64,000 nt of DNA from Mesorhizobium sp. (GTDB taxonomy: Bacteria; Pseudomonadota; Alphaproteobacteria; Rhizobiales; Rhizobiaceae), in contig SAQL01000011.1 of the NCBI GenBank assembly GCA_004020645.1, positions 1 to 64,000 of the forward strand, written 5' to 3'. The notes under the pieces are model-generated. The model was not told where the DNA came from and searched no databases. It saw only the letters and a list, made by a program, of their open reading frames with translations. Of the stretch, positions 1 through 10,808 are shown piece by piece; the first letter of the stretch is position 1; each line of letters starts with the position of its first letter. The position numbers and the translations under genes are program-made.

Positions 1-18
1 CCCCGCAACCAAATCCAC

Positions 19-48
19 AAAACGGCCCGCCTCAGTGCGGGCCGTTTT
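19..48. terminator. rho-independent terminator hairpin
   Basis: A perfect 12-bp stem (AAAACGGCCCGC at 19-30, GCGGGCCGTTTT at 37-48) closes a 6-nt loop. The A-tract on one side and T-tract on the other let it work in both directions. It probably ends a gene lying left of the window. Confidence 0.85.
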
Positions 49-179
49 GCGTTTGCGGCCTGGCGACCGGTTTTGATCCTCGTCGCCCGCAGAGGCAAAG
101 CCGATGCAGCGGGACAGAGAATGTCACCATCCGGTGTGGGTCTCGGCAGCCGCCGTTTTCCCATGTTAAACTGCATGGC

Positions 180-413
180 ATGGAGATCGACACCGACAAG
201 ATCGACAATGCCGTTCTGGGCCTGCTTTGGCTAACGCTGCATGAAGAGAGGCGCGCTTGGAAGGGAATGGACTGGGATGCCCTGGATCGCTTGCACCAGA
301 AGGGGCTGATCGCCAACCCAGCAAACAAGGCGAAGTCGGTGGTTCTGACAGATGAAGGCCTGCGACGTGCCGAGGAGGTGTTCCGCACCCTATTCACGCG
401 GCCGGCGCCGTGA
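180..413 (+). CDS. small DUF6429-like protein
   Basis: This 77-aa protein begins MEIDTDKIDNAVLGLLWLT and contains the stretch AWKGMDWDALDRLHQKGLI. I recognise this as the DUF6429 type of short, conserved proteobacterial protein of unknown function. The layout (two helices, a Lys-Ser-Val-Val-Leu-Thr strand, then a helix beginning with EGL) resembles a compact winged-helix fold, but that is inference. It has no signal peptide or membrane segment. The gene stands alone and divergent from its right-hand neighbour. The start at 180 lacks a strong Shine-Dalgarno sequence but gives the family's usual N-terminus. No function is assigned. Confidence 0.7.
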   Translation: MEIDTDKIDNAVLGLLWLTLHEERRAWKGMDWDALDRLHQKGLIANPANKAKSVVLTDEGLRRAEEVFRTLFTRPAP

Positions 414-597
414 GCGCTGGGCTGACCTTCCAATCCGCAGCAAGAGCCGCGCAGATGAAATCGACAACTTAACCTAACCCGCAGGTTCATTCCGCAACAA
501 TTGCGGTCGGCAAGCCGTCCGCCGACCATCGTCTGGCGGCGGTCTCCAGAGCGACGGGCCTTCAAGTCGAATCCTACCGCCGGCGCCAGGGCCCGGT

Positions 598-1605
598 TCA
601 GTTGATACGGTTTTCCGACCCCGCCGTCAGCGGTATCTCAAGCCCCCGCCGCAATCCCGTCGCAACGACCGACACCCTGAATTTTCCTGCGAGCGCCTTG
701 TCGAAAATGGCGCCGACAATGATATCGGCATCGGCGTCGACCTCCTCGCGGATGCGGGTGGCGGCTTCGTCGACCTCAAACAGCGTCATATCAGTGCCGC
801 CCGATATCGAGACAAGAACGCCCCTGGCGCCCATCATCGACGCTTCGTCGAGAAGCGGGTTTGCGATCGCCGCTTCGGCCGCCTTCCTGGCGCGATCCTC
901 CCCGGTGGCTTCGCCGGTTCCCATCATCGCACGACCCATGTCGCGCATCACCGACTTCACATCGGCAAAGTCGAGATTGATCAGCCCTTCCTTGACGATG
1001 AGATCGGTGATGCAGCCGACGCCGGCGTAGAGAACGCGGTCCGCCATGGCGAAAGCGTCCGCGAAGGTCGTCTTGGCATCGGCGATCCTGAAGAGGTTCT
1101 GGTTCGGGATGACGATGACGGTATCGGCGCTTTCGCGGAGCCGCTCGATGCCCTCATTGGCCGCATGCATTCGGCGGTTCCCTTCGAAGACGAACGGCTT
1201 GGTGACGACGGCCACGGTCAGTATTCCCGCATTGCGCGCGGCCTGCGCTATGACCGGCGCCGCACCAGTTCCAGTTCCGCCTCCCATGCCCGCGGTCACG
1301 AAGCACATATGCGTTCCCGCAAGATGGTCCATGATTTCGTCGATCGATTCGACGGCCGCGGCATGGCCGACCTCGGGCAGGGATCCTGCACCAAGGCCTT
1401 CCGTGACGTGCGCTCCCAATTGGATCAGCCGCGTTGCCTTCGACATGGTGAGCGCCTGAGCATCGGTGTTGGCAACGATAAATTCGGTGCCTTGCAAGCC
1501 TTCGGCGATCATATTGTTGATGGCGTTGCCGCCACCGCCGCCAACCCCGATGACGGATATCTTGGGCCTCATCTCCGAGATTGCCGGCCTCGTTGCAGTG
1601 TTCAT
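598..1605 (-). CDS. ftsZ: FtsZ paralogue lacking the C-terminal tail (FtsZ2-like)
   Basis: This tubulin-like GTPase of 335 aa has an N-terminal glycine-rich loop ([14 protein letters not shown], about 20-33), the tubulin signature GGGTGTG at 108-114 and the synergy (T7) loop NLDFADVKS at 211-219, so GTP binding and subunit-subunit hydrolysis look intact. The protein stops right after the globular C-terminal domain. It lacks the long linker and conserved C-terminal peptide that bind FtsA and ZipA. Main alphaproteobacterial FtsZ proteins are far longer (over 500 aa), whereas rhizobia are known to carry a short second copy (FtsZ2 of Sinorhizobium meliloti). It is not beside ftsQA or murein genes, which supports an accessory role. 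Expression is presumably from the 206-bp upstream gap, where I see no clear promoter. Confidence 0.9.
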   Translation of the reverse strand: MNTATRPAISEMRPKISVIGVGGGGGNAINNMIAEGLQGTEFIVANTDAQALTMSKATRLIQLGAHVTEGLGAGSLPEVGHAAAVESIDEIMDHLAGTHMCFVTAGMGGGTGTGAAPVIAQAARNAGILTVAVVTKPFVFEGNRRMHAANEGIERLRESADTVIVIPNQNLFRIADAKTTFADAFAMADRVLYAGVGCITDLIVKEGLINLDFADVKSVMRDMGRAMMGTGEATGEDRARKAAEAAIANPLLDEASMMGARGVLVSISGGTDMTLFEVDEAATRIREEVDADADIIVGAIFDKALAGKFRVSVVATGLRRGLEIPLTAGSENRIN

Positions 1606-1811
1606 TTGCCGTCTCTTCCCTTGAATGCGCTAGCGCAGCGGTCGGCGGAAGGCTTGTTTCCGCACACTTGCAAGACTTTGGACAGTGAGCGAATCAGGAC
1701 AGCCCAGCGTAACCAAGGGAATCAGACCGTTGGACCGGCTGCAAGTGCAGTATGCAAACTCGCACATGTTACGCGCCATTGGTTTTGCGGGCCGAGACCG
1801 ATTTTCCCGTT

Positions 1812-2597
1812 CTACTTCACGCCGATGCCGGCCGTCAGGCCGCCATCGATCCTGTAGTCCGCGCCGGTGCAGAACCCGGCCTTCGACGAACACAGAAAGG
1901 CGATGAGTTCCGCCACTTCCTCCGGCTCGCCGATGCGTCCGATGGGGTGGGCTTCGCCGAAGCGCCTGTAGGCGGCCTCGACATCGGCGTGGGTGCCGTT
2001 TTCGCCGCGCGCCGCCTTTTCCAGGATCGGGGTGCGGATCGAGCCCGGGCTGACGGAATTGACGCGAATGCCGGAGCGCGCGTGGTCGAGCGCCAGAGCG
2101 CGCGTCAATGTGTGGATGGCGCCCTTGGTCGTAGCATAAGCGGCGACGTTCTGCTGGCAGGCGAAGCCCTGCACCGAAGCCACGTTGACGATGGCGCCGC
2201 CGCCTCGCCTGATCATTTCCGGGATGCCGAAATGCGCGGTGAGGTAGAGCGAGCCGACATTGACTGACATCGCCTGGTTCCAGGTGTCGAAATCGGTGCT
2301 CACAGCGGTTCCATATGGATGGATCGCCGCGGAATTGACGATGATATCGAGGCCGCCGAACCGCTCGACACCGGCGGCGACCGCGTCGCGAACCTGATCC
2401 GGCACGGAGACGTCGACGGCCATGACCAGCGCCCCGGCGCCGGAGCTGTCCAGTTCCGCAGTCAGCGCCGCGTTGGCCGCGCGATCGATGCCGCAGGCGA
2501 TGATCGCCGCGCCACCTGCCGCAAGACGTCTGGCGGTCGCCAGGCCGATCCCGGTCGTCCCCGTCACCAGAGCGATCTTGCCGTCGAAATCGTTCAT
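1812..2597 (-). CDS. SDR-family NAD(P)-dependent oxidoreductase
   Basis: This short-chain dehydrogenase of 261 aa has the cofactor motif TGTTGIG near the N-terminus (about 13-19), an NSAA-type motif after the fourth strand, and the catalytic YATTK tetrad region. The start MNDFDGK at 2597 was chosen because AAAGGGG lies just upstream; a longer in-frame start would overlap the opposite gene. It is divergent from uxuA with only 76 bp between start codons, so a role in hexuronate metabolism is likely, for example fructuronate/mannonate oxidoreduction in place of the classic UxuB. The substrate is inferred from context only. Size and motifs are typical of the classical SDR group. Confidence 0.85.
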   Translation of the reverse strand: MNDFDGKIALVTGTTGIGLATARRLAAGGAAIIACGIDRAANAALTAELDSSGAGALVMAVDVSVPDQVRDAVAAGVERFGGLDIIVNSAAIHPYGTAVSTDFDTWNQAMSVNVGSLYLTAHFGIPEMIRRGGGAIVNVASVQGFACQQNVAAYATTKGAIHTLTRALALDHARSGIRVNSVSPGSIRTPILEKAARGENGTHADVEAAYRRFGEAHPIGRIGEPEEVAELIAFLCSSKAGFCTGADYRIDGGLTAGIGVK

Positions 2598-2615
2598 TGC
2601 GCAAACCCCTTTAAT

Positions 2616-2644
2616 TTGACTTCCATTGTGGCCCAACAATACGG
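2616..2644. promoter_or_regulatory. putative uxuA promoter with dyad operator
   Basis: TTGACT (2616-2621) is followed after 17 bp by ATACGG (2639-2644), a weak sigma70-like pair reading toward uxuA. The spacer carries the dyad ATTGT-N6-ACAAT (2625-2640), suited to repressor binding between the two divergent genes. Predicted by eye only. Confidence 0.35.
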
Positions 2645-2673
2645 TTCTGTTTTATCGCAAAGGGAAAGCCTCG

Positions 2674-3858
2674 ATGGAACAGTGTTGGCGCTGGTATGGC
2701 CCGGACGACCCGGTGACGCTCGATCATGTCAAGCAGGCCGGAGCCACGGGCGTCGTGTCCGCCCTGCATAATATCTACGACGGCCGCGCCTGGCCTTTGA
2801 CGGACATCCTGGAGCGCAAGCGGATCATCGAGGCCGAAGGGCTGACCTGGTCGGTCGTGGAGAGCATTCCCGTCCACAATTCGATCAAGATCGGCTCGGC
2901 GGAAAGGCTTCGCTATGTCGGCTGGTACAAGGACACGATCCGTGCGCTCGCCAAGGCTGGCATTGCGACGATCTGCTATAATTTCATGCCTGTGGTCGAC
3001 TGGACCCGCACCGACCTTGCCTATCGGCTTCCAACGACGGGCTATGCCCTGCGTTTCGATGCGATCGATTTTGCCGCATACGACATTTTCGTCCTGAAGC
3101 GCAGGAATGCCGAAGCCAGCTACAGCGCGGCACGTATCGCCGAAGCGGAATCGCGACTGAAGGAACTGAGCGACGAGCAGATCGACAGGATCGAGCGCAA
3201 TCTCATTGCCGGCCTGCCGGCGACCGAGCGCAGCTACGACAGTGATAGTTTTCGCGAGGCACTGGCGGAATACGACTCGATCGGGCCGAAGGAGTTGCGC
3301 GACAATCTTGCCTGGTTTTTGCGCGAGATCATCCCGGTGGCCGAGCAGGAGGGAGTGCGCATGTGCATCCATCCCGACGACCCGCCATTCTCGCTCTATG
3401 GCTTGCCACGGATCGTTTCGACTGTCGAGGACGCGCGTTTCATCCTCAACGCCGTCGACAGCCCGGCGAACGGCCTGACATTCTGCATCGGTTCCTACGG
3501 TACGCGCGCAGACAACGATATTGTCGGCATGGTCAAGGAATTCGCCGACCGGATCCATTTCGTCCATTTGCGCAATGTAACCATCGAGGATGACGGCTCC
3601 TTCTATGAAGCCGAGCATCTGGAGGGCGGCACCGACATGGCGCATGTCATCCTCGCTTTGATGCAGGAAGAGACGCGCCGTCGCAAGCAAGGTCGCGCCG
3701 ACTGGCGGATTCCCATGCGCCCCGATCATGGCCATCTGCTCGCCGACGATATCGGCAAGACCAGGATCAACCCCGGCTACTCATTGATCGGCCGCCTGAA
3801 AGGCCTCGCCGAACTGCGTGGCATCATGCGCGCTGTGGAACGTTTTGAGCTGGCCTGA
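2674..3858 (+). CDS. uxuA: mannonate dehydratase
   Basis: This protein of 394 aa belongs to the UxuA family, which dehydrates D-mannonate to 2-keto-3-deoxy-D-gluconate in hexuronate catabolism. The start [10 protein letters not shown] is the classic UxuA N-terminus (the WRWYG motif) and follows AAGGGAAAG. Further family marks are [27 protein letters not shown], the metal-site region [30 protein letters not shown] and the C-terminal DHGHLLADD. Length matches the family (about 395 aa). It is divergent from an SDR dehydrogenase that could supply mannonate. The next gene is a sugar epimerase-like TIM barrel on the other strand. Confidence 0.95.
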   Translation: MEQCWRWYGPDDPVTLDHVKQAGATGVVSALHNIYDGRAWPLTDILERKRIIEAEGLTWSVVESIPVHNSIKIGSAERLRYVGWYKDTIRALAKAGIATICYNFMPVVDWTRTDLAYRLPTTGYALRFDAIDFAAYDIFVLKRRNAEASYSAARIAEAESRLKELSDEQIDRIERNLIAGLPATERSYDSDSFREALAEYDSIGPKELRDNLAWFLREIIPVAEQEGVRMCIHPDDPPFSLYGLPRIVSTVEDARFILNAVDSPANGLTFCIGSYGTRADNDIVGMVKEFADRIHFVHLRNVTIEDDGSFYEAEHLEGGTDMAHVILALMQEETRRRKQGRADWRIPMRPDHGHLLADDIGKTRINPGYSLIGRLKGLAELRGIMRAVERFELA

Positions 3859-3874
3859 GGATCGCAAACAGGTG

Positions 3875-4768
3875 CTAAAGCTGATGGCTTGATGACACAA
3901 GCTCGGCCTTGCGCCGTGTCGTCTCCAACCCGATGGCGATGAAGCCGCGCGCATGCCGGGCCAGTTCCATATTGTCGGTCCACAGATTGCGCCAGATGGC
4001 GGTTTTCTTCGACAGGTTCTCGTCGACGATCTCCGACGAGAAGGATTCGAAACTGAGGTCGTCGCTATAGCCGATTGCGGTCAACGCATCGAAGATCGCG
4101 GCGAAGTCGATGTTGCCGGTGCCGAGGAAGCCGCGATGGCTCTCGCCGATATGGACATAGCCGATCTTGTCAGCCGCGTGGCGGATGGCCAGCCCGATAT
4201 CGGCCTCCTCGATGTTCATATGGAACGTGTCGAGATGCAGGAAGATGTTGTCTGAGCCGGTGTCTTCGATGAAGGCCAGCCCTTGTGCGGCGGTGTTGAG
4301 CAGATTGCTTTCAAAGCGATTGACGATCTCGAGGTTGAGTGTAACGCCGGCGGCCTTGGCGGTCTCCGCGACCTTGGCAAGCGTTCCGGCGCTGCGGTTC
4401 CATTGATCGCGCGTCGGCGCCTGCGCCTGCAGTCCATGGCTGGTGCTGAGGATGCCGGCGACCTTCTGGCCGCCGAGATCGCGGGTGAGCGCGATCGTGC
4501 GTTTCAGGATTTCGACGCCATGCGCGGCAACCGCCTTGTCGGCGCTTGAAATGTCGCCGTCGGCCGGTAGTCCGATGCTGATCGCCACGCCGAGATCGAG
4601 CTCGGCGATGCGCTTGGCCAGTCCGCCAATGTCGACATTGGCAGGGTCGAGATAGGAGAATTCGATCAGGTCGAAGCCGGCCTCTTTGGTGATGGCCAGC
4701 GTCCGCTCGAGGTCGCCTTGCGCCGAGCTCGCCGACCAGACGAAAGAATGGATTCCAATGCGCGACAT
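3875..4768 (-). CDS. sugar phosphate isomerase/epimerase, D-tagatose/D-psicose 3-epimerase-like
   Basis: This 297-aa xylose-isomerase-like TIM barrel begins MSRIGIHSFVWS. Metal and substrate motifs of the ketose 3-epimerase group are visible: LNLEIVNRFESNLLNT, the DTFHMNIEE segment, GYVHIGESHRGFLGTGNIDF, and the late LSFESF glutamate. Such enzymes epimerise free ketoses at C3 using Mn or Co. The start at 4768 follows AGGAGA; an upstream in-frame start would read through a palindromic repeat and is rejected. It lies downstream of the ABC importer genes on the same strand but is separated from them by a terminator-like hairpin and the repeat, so it may be expressed at a lower level. The exact substrate is unknown. 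Confidence 0.85.
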   Translation of the reverse strand: MSRIGIHSFVWSASSAQGDLERTLAITKEAGFDLIEFSYLDPANVDIGGLAKRIAELDLGVAISIGLPADGDISSADKAVAAHGVEILKRTIALTRDLGGQKVAGILSTSHGLQAQAPTRDQWNRSAGTLAKVAETAKAAGVTLNLEIVNRFESNLLNTAAQGLAFIEDTGSDNIFLHLDTFHMNIEEADIGLAIRHAADKIGYVHIGESHRGFLGTGNIDFAAIFDALTAIGYSDDLSFESFSSEIVDENLSKKTAIWRNLWTDNMELARHARGFIAIGLETTRRKAELVSSSHQL

Positions 4769-4790
4769 GATCGTCTCCTGCTGCTCGAGA

Positions 4791-4835
4791 GCATCGGACC
4801 CACAAGTGGGAACCGGTTTGGGAAAAATCCGATGC
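4791..4835. repeat. 45-bp palindromic repeat, family A, copy 1
   Basis: This is an imperfect palindrome beginning GCATCGGACCCACAAGTGGG and ending ATCCGATGC. The reverse complement of 23281-23325 matches it at nearly every position. Here it sits between a terminator and the epimerase gene. Confidence 0.85.
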
Positions 4836-4841
4836 TCAAAC

Positions 4842-4877
4842 AAAAAATTGGTGCGGCCGGTCGTCCCGGCCGCACCA
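4842..4877 (-). terminator. rho-independent terminator after the binding-protein gene
   Basis: Perfect 12-bp arms (4849-4860 and 4866-4877) are followed on the minus strand by A and a run of six T. It lies 19 bp after the stop of the sugar-binding protein and separates the importer from the epimerase gene. Confidence 0.8.
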
Positions 4878-4895
4878 GCCCTGGGAGGCTCTAAG

Positions 4896-5834
4896 CTAGC
4901 GGGCCGCGGTCCAGCCCTTGTAGTCCTTCAGGTTCTCGGCCGTGATCAGCTGCGGGTCGAGCAGCACCGTCGCCTCGGCCGGCTTTTTGCCGGCAAGCAC
5001 TTCAGCCGCCATCTGCAGCGACTGGCCAGCCATGACGTAAGGATCCTGCGAGGCCGAGGCCTTGATCATCGAGGTGCCGGAAGAGAGTTCCTTCTCGATA
5101 TCGGGCGCTCCGTCGACCGCGGTGAAGATGAACTCCGAGCGGTTGAGCTGCTTGGCCGCAAGCTGGGCGCCGATCGCCGTCGGATCGTTGATGGCGAACA
5201 CAGCATCGATCTTGTCGAAGCGGGTCAGCAGCGACTGGAACACCTTCAGGCCACCGTCGCGCGAGCCTTCGGCATTCTGGTCGTCGGAGAGAATCTTGAT
5301 ATCCGGGTGTTTCGCCAGCACGTCCTTGCAGCCCTTCACCCGCTCCAGGATCGACGACGATGCCGGGCCGTTCAGGATGACATAGTCACCCTTGCCACCG
5401 GTTTGGTCGACCAGGTACTGGCAGGCCGCTTCGCCGGCCTTGACATTGTTGGTCATCACGGTGACGTCGGCGCCCGGCGCCGAGACGTCGAACGCGGCAA
5501 CAACGATGCCCGCCGCCTGCGCCTTCTTCACCGCCGGCGCGATCGCCTTGGCGTCGACGGCGTTGAGCATGATCACGTCGACGCCGGCGGCGATAAACGA
5601 GTCGACCTGCGAGACCTGCTTGTTGAGGTCGTAGTCGGCCGACACCGACGTCACCTCGACATTCGGGTTGATCTTCCTGGCGGCGTCCTCGATGCCCTTG
5701 ATGGTGGCGACGAAGAACGGGTTGCCGAGCAGGCCGACCGATATGCCGACCTTGTTCAGATCCTTGGCCGAAGCCGGTGCGATGGCGACGGCCGCGAGGG
5801 CAACGCCGCAGAGCAGTTTAGCGATGGTCTTCAT
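4896..5834 (-). CDS. periplasmic sugar-binding protein, ribose-type ABC importer
   Basis: This 312-aa protein opens with a Sec signal peptide (MKTIAKLLCGVALAAVAIAPASA, cleavage near residue 23). The mature part is a type 1 periplasmic binding protein of the RbsB group: VGISVGLLGNPFFVATIKGIEDAA, INPNVEVTSVSADYDLNKQ, NAVDAKAIAP and DAVFAINDPTAIGA. It binds a monosaccharide and delivers it to the membrane permease encoded upstream. It is the last gene of the minus-strand unit regulator-kinase-ATPase-permease-binding protein. The 78-bp gap after the permease gene carries a GGAGG-type ribosome site. The sugar cannot be read from sequence; the neighbouring epimerase, kinases and aldolase suggest a ketose, deoxysugar or related sugar. 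Confidence 0.9.
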   Translation of the reverse strand: MKTIAKLLCGVALAAVAIAPASAKDLNKVGISVGLLGNPFFVATIKGIEDAARKINPNVEVTSVSADYDLNKQVSQVDSFIAAGVDVIMLNAVDAKAIAPAVKKAQAAGIVVAAFDVSAPGADVTVMTNNVKAGEAACQYLVDQTGGKGDYVILNGPASSSILERVKGCKDVLAKHPDIKILSDDQNAEGSRDGGLKVFQSLLTRFDKIDAVFAINDPTAIGAQLAAKQLNRSEFIFTAVDGAPDIEKELSSGTSMIKASASQDPYVMAGQSLQMAAEVLAGKKPAEATVLLDPQLITAENLKDYKGWTAAR

Positions 5835-5912
5835 TGTTTTCCTCCTGATGCCCCGCGCCTCTCACGGTGCGTTACATGAAACCGGGTCGTTGACGCCGGC
5901 GACTAAGGTCAA

Positions 5913-6907
5913 TCACGTTCTTGCTCCTGCCTGGAGCCTGTAGCGGTCGAGGGCGACCGCCACGATGATGACCAATCCCTTGATGATGTACTGCCAGATG
6001 TCCGAAACACCGGCCAGGATGAGCCCGTTGGAGAGCACCGCTATGATCAGGCCGCCGATCAGCGTGCCCCAGATCGAGCCGACGCCGCCGACGAAGCTGG
6101 TGCCGCCGAGAATGACCGCGGCAATGGCGTCGAGTTCGTAGGACTGCCCAAGCTGCAGCCCGTTGGCGGCATAGAGCCGGGCCGCCGACATAGCGCCGCC
6201 AAGACCGGCCAGAAGGCCTGAAACGCCATAGACGAAGAGCAGCACCAGCGGCACCTTGATGCCGGTGAGGCGGGCGGCCTCGGCATTGCCGCCGACGGCA
6301 TAGATCCAGGTGCCGAGCACGGTGCGCTTGAGCACCAGCCAGGACAGCACGACGACCGACAGAGCGATGATGACCAGCCAGGGGATGCCGAACAGCGAAC
6401 CGTTGCCGATGAAGTCGAACGGCAGGTCCGAGTTGAACACCGTGGTGTCCTGGCCGAGCAGGCGGGCGACGCCGCGCACGGCGGTCAGCGAACCGAGCGT
6501 AACGATGAAGGGCGGCAGCTTGATATAGGCGACGAGCAGCCCGTTGATGACGCCGAAGCCGAGGCCGACCAGAATGGCCGCCGGCACGCCGAACATGCCC
6601 CACTCCGGCACCAGCGACACCATCACCGCCACCATCGCCGATGCGGCAAGGATGGAGCCGACGGACAGGTCGATGCCGCCGGTCAGGATGACGAAGGTCA
6701 TGCCGGCCGCAAGCACGATGTTGATCGACGACTGCTGCGTGACAATCAACAGGTTGGTCTCGGTGAGGAAGCGCGGGTTCATGATCTGGAAGCCGGCCGC
6801 CAAAAGGATCAGGACCGGCAGCATGCCAAGGGCGGCGAAGGCGGTGCGCAGCCGCCGGCTCCTGCCGACAGCCTGGTCGCCCGCGCTCATCTCGGTTGCC
6901 TTGTCGG

Positions 6908-6911
<4 letters not shown>
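5913..6911 (-). CDS. sugar ABC transporter permease (RbsC-like)
   Basis: This 332-aa inner membrane permease of the ribose/xylose/autoinducer-2 class (BPD_transp_2) has about eight to ten hydrophobic segments and the family motifs [38 protein letters not shown] and [25 protein letters not shown] hydrophilic N-terminus of about 25 residues precedes the first helix. Its ATG overlaps the stop of the ATPase gene by 4 bp (ATGA), implying translational coupling. It forms the channel for the sugar delivered by the binding protein encoded next. Confidence 0.92.
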
Positions 6912-8448
<1,537 letters not shown>

Positions 8449-8452
<4 letters not shown>

Positions 8453-9828
8453 CGTGCACCTCCCGTTGCAGCATCAGCGACGCCACGATCGGCGGCGAGG
8501 CCGCGCCAGCTGTCGCGATAGAAGGCAAGCCCGGTGAAGCTTGAAGCACGAACAGGCTCCGGCGCCTCAGCGGCAAATTCGCGTCCGACGCTCTCGAAGG
8601 CGAGAGCCGCCGCCCCGGTGGCGCTGCCCTCCAGCGTGGCGCCCTGCATGAAGGCTTGGCCGGTACGCAGCTGCGCCAGCAAGCTAGCGAGCAGGCCGCC
8701 GCTGTTCAGCCCGCCATCGACAATTATGGTGTTGTTGGAATGGATCAGGTCGAGACACAGATCGACCATCAGCGCGACGTAGAGCAGCGCCACGGCCGCG
8801 CGCTCCTCCGCGGTGGGTGCGCGCCCGACCAGTTCGCCGGGATGGCCAGGCATCGGCCCACCTGGCGCGAAGCTCGGCAGCGCCATGATGCCGGCGTTGA
8901 TCACCTGCTGTACCGAGGCGCGGCCGATTGCGCCCTGCCAACCGGCGCTGATCGTCGCGAATTCACGGCCGCCCATGAAGCGGATGGTCGGCACCGGACC
9001 GCCGTCGACATCGACATTGACGAGCATGTCGCGATCGCGATCGAGCGCGTCGAGCGGGCAGTCCGGATTGAGCACAACGACCCAGGTGCCGGTCGAGACG
9101 ACAGTGACCGGCCCAAGCTCCTGGCGGCGATAGGCATGGAGCGCGGCATTGCTGTCATGGACACCGTTGTGGATGGCGATCGGCCGCGCCGCCTCGCCGA
9201 AGCGCTGCTCGCCGATGACCGCGCCGGCACGCTCGAAGGCGGGCATCTGGCCGCGCCATCCTTCGGCGTCAACCAGCGAGGAGAAATCGCGCTTGCGCGG
9301 CGCCCACAGATGCGAGTGGCAGCCGAGATAGGACACCTCAGACACCGCCCGGCCACCAAAGCGCCAGCTCCAGTACTGGGGATAACCGAGGATCGATTTG
9401 GCGGCGGCGAACACGCTTGGTTGCACTGTCTTCAGCCACAGCATGTGGCGACCATAGTTGAAGCCGAGCGGCAGATGCGGCGAGAAGGTTTCGGCAAAAT
9501 CCGGAATGCGGCGATCGATCTGCGCGGCAATCTCGGCCGGCGGCTCCTGCTCGTAATCGAGGATCGGATGCGTCAGCGCTGCATCGTCAATCAAGGCAAA
9601 GGTGCAGCCATGGCCCGAAACCATCAGCCCCTCTATGCCATTGATATCGACCGCCTCGCCGACGGCGCGAGCCGCCCAGTCATGAAGCGCTGCCTCATCG
9701 AGCACGCTGAAGCCGCCTTTGCGTGTCCATTTCGGCTGGGTCCGGCGCTCGTCGAGAATCTGCCCGTCCTGACCGAAGACGAACAGCTTCGAGTTGGTCT
9801 TGCCGAAGTCGAGGACGGCCACTTTCAC
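8449..9828 (-). CDS. FGGY-family carbohydrate kinase (first of two)
   Basis: This 459-aa protein has the N-terminal phosphate-binding motif [17 protein letters not shown] and the C-terminal half [12 protein letters not shown]...[12 protein letters not shown] expected of the FGGY fold. The motif resembles the rhamnulokinase/fuculokinase side of the family rather than xylulokinase. The likely start is GTG at 9828, which overlaps the TGA of the DeoR gene (GTGA). Longer reading into the regulator gene gives arginine-rich non-homologous sequence. It probably phosphorylates the imported sugar or its epimerised or isomerised product for the aldolase encoded divergently. Substrate not determined. Confidence 0.85.
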
Positions 9829-10607
9829 TGGACGGCTCCCGAGGAAGAGGCGATCCGCACCATGACGCCGGCGTCCTCCAGCATGCGCGCGTCGGCATCG
9901 GAGAGGCCGTCGTCGGTCACCAGCGTGCCGATGCGCGACAAGGGCAGCGCGACGTTGCGCGCGTGGATCGACAGTTTGCGGCTGTCGGCCAGCACCACGA
10001 TCTGGTCGGCGCATAGGCTGAGTTCGACGATTGAGCGGACCAGCAGCGGATGCGATTCCAGCACGCCCTCCGGGCTGATGCCTTGCGCGCCAAGAAAGAA
10101 CTTCGATGCGTAGAAAGGCACCGTCTGGGTGAGCGAATGAATGATGCCAGGCTCGCGATGAAGTTCACCCCCGGCAATGGTCAGGCTGCAATGGCCGTGG
10201 TCGCTCAAATAGGCGATGAGCGGCATCGAGTTGGTGTAGAGCCGAATGTTGCGGTCGGCGAGCTTGGCGCCGAGATGGAAACAGGTCGAACCGCCATGCA
10301 CGATGACGGCGTCGCCATCGCGCACCATGGTGGCAGCGAGAGCGGCGATCTGCCGCTTGGCTTCGACCGCCAGGTCGCGGTTTTCGTCGTAAGGCCTGGC
10401 ATAGGCGACGCCGGCCTGCGAAGCGCCATCGAGCGCCGAGATGCCGCCATAGACCTTCCGTGCTTCGCCGGCCTCGTCGATCTTGTCGATATCGCGCCGC
10501 ACCGTCGCAGCCGACACGCCGAGCCGCTCCTGCAGCTCGCGCACCGAGGCGAAGGGGCGGTCCCGCAACAATTCGACGATCTGACGCTGGCGGCCGGAGT
10601 CGCTCAA
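9825..10607 (-). CDS. DeoR/GlpR-family transcriptional regulator, TTG start
   Basis: This 260-aa protein has an N-terminal DeoR helix-turn-helix (RQRQIVELLRDRPFASVRELQERLGVSAATVRRDIDKIDE) and a C-terminal sugar-phosphate sensor domain (VIVHGGSTCFHLGAKL, IAGGELHREPGIIH, VVLADSRKL). Start choice: TTG at 10607 gives the family N-terminus and is preceded seven bases upstream by a very strong GGGAGGG. The next in-frame ATG lies far upstream, before non-homologous sequence. It likely represses both its own operon and the divergent aldolase operon until a phosphorylated sugar binds. Its location at the head of the kinase-importer operon fits the rhizobial rhamnose-type arrangement. Confidence 0.9.
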   Translation of the reverse strand: MSDSGRQRQIVELLRDRPFASVRELQERLGVSAATVRRDIDKIDEAGEARKVYGGISALDGASQAGVAYARPYDENRDLAVEAKRQIAALAATMVRDGDAVIVHGGSTCFHLGAKLADRNIRLYTNSMPLIAYLSDHGHCSLTIAGGELHREPGIIHSLTQTVPFYASKFFLGAQGISPEGVLESHPLLVRSIVELSLCADQIVVLADSRKLSIHARNVALPLSRIGTLVTDDGLSDADARMLEDAGVMVRIASSSGAVQ

Positions 10608-10685
10608 CGGATACCCTCCCGAAATGCCATTTTGCCACGGCAATTGGTGCAACTTACTCAACGCAGATCGGATTGCAAGCACGAT

Positions 10686-10734
10686 TTGACGACGTAACAT
10701 CACTATTGACGTAACTTGCTCGCATCTGCGATAC
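10686..10734. promoter_or_regulatory. candidate DeoR operator and aldolase-operon promoter
   Basis: Two direct copies of GACGTAAC (10691-10698 and 10708-10715) lie 17 bp apart in the 201-bp divergent gap. TTGACG (10706-10711) followed by GATACC (10730-10735) could be the plus-strand promoter, so the second copy overlaps its -35 box. Related GCAACTTACTC (10649-10659) and GTAACTTGCTC (10711-10721) words also recur. DeoR regulators often use direct repeats. Predicted by eye. Confidence 0.4.
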
Positions 10735-10808
10735 CAGCGTCACTCGTTATCCCGGCTACGGGATACTCCAAAGCCGTGGCCACGCGGCCGGTTTGTGAAG
10801 GAGTTTCG

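Noticed and set aside
1606..1811. Additional gene or promoter in the gap upstream of the FtsZ gene
   Set aside because: No frame with a ribosome site and no convincing -35/-10 pair seen.
4769..4843. N-terminal extension of the epimerase gene through the 45-bp repeat
   Set aside because: AGGAGA precedes the ATG at 4768 and homologous N-termini begin there; the upstream part is repeat sequence.
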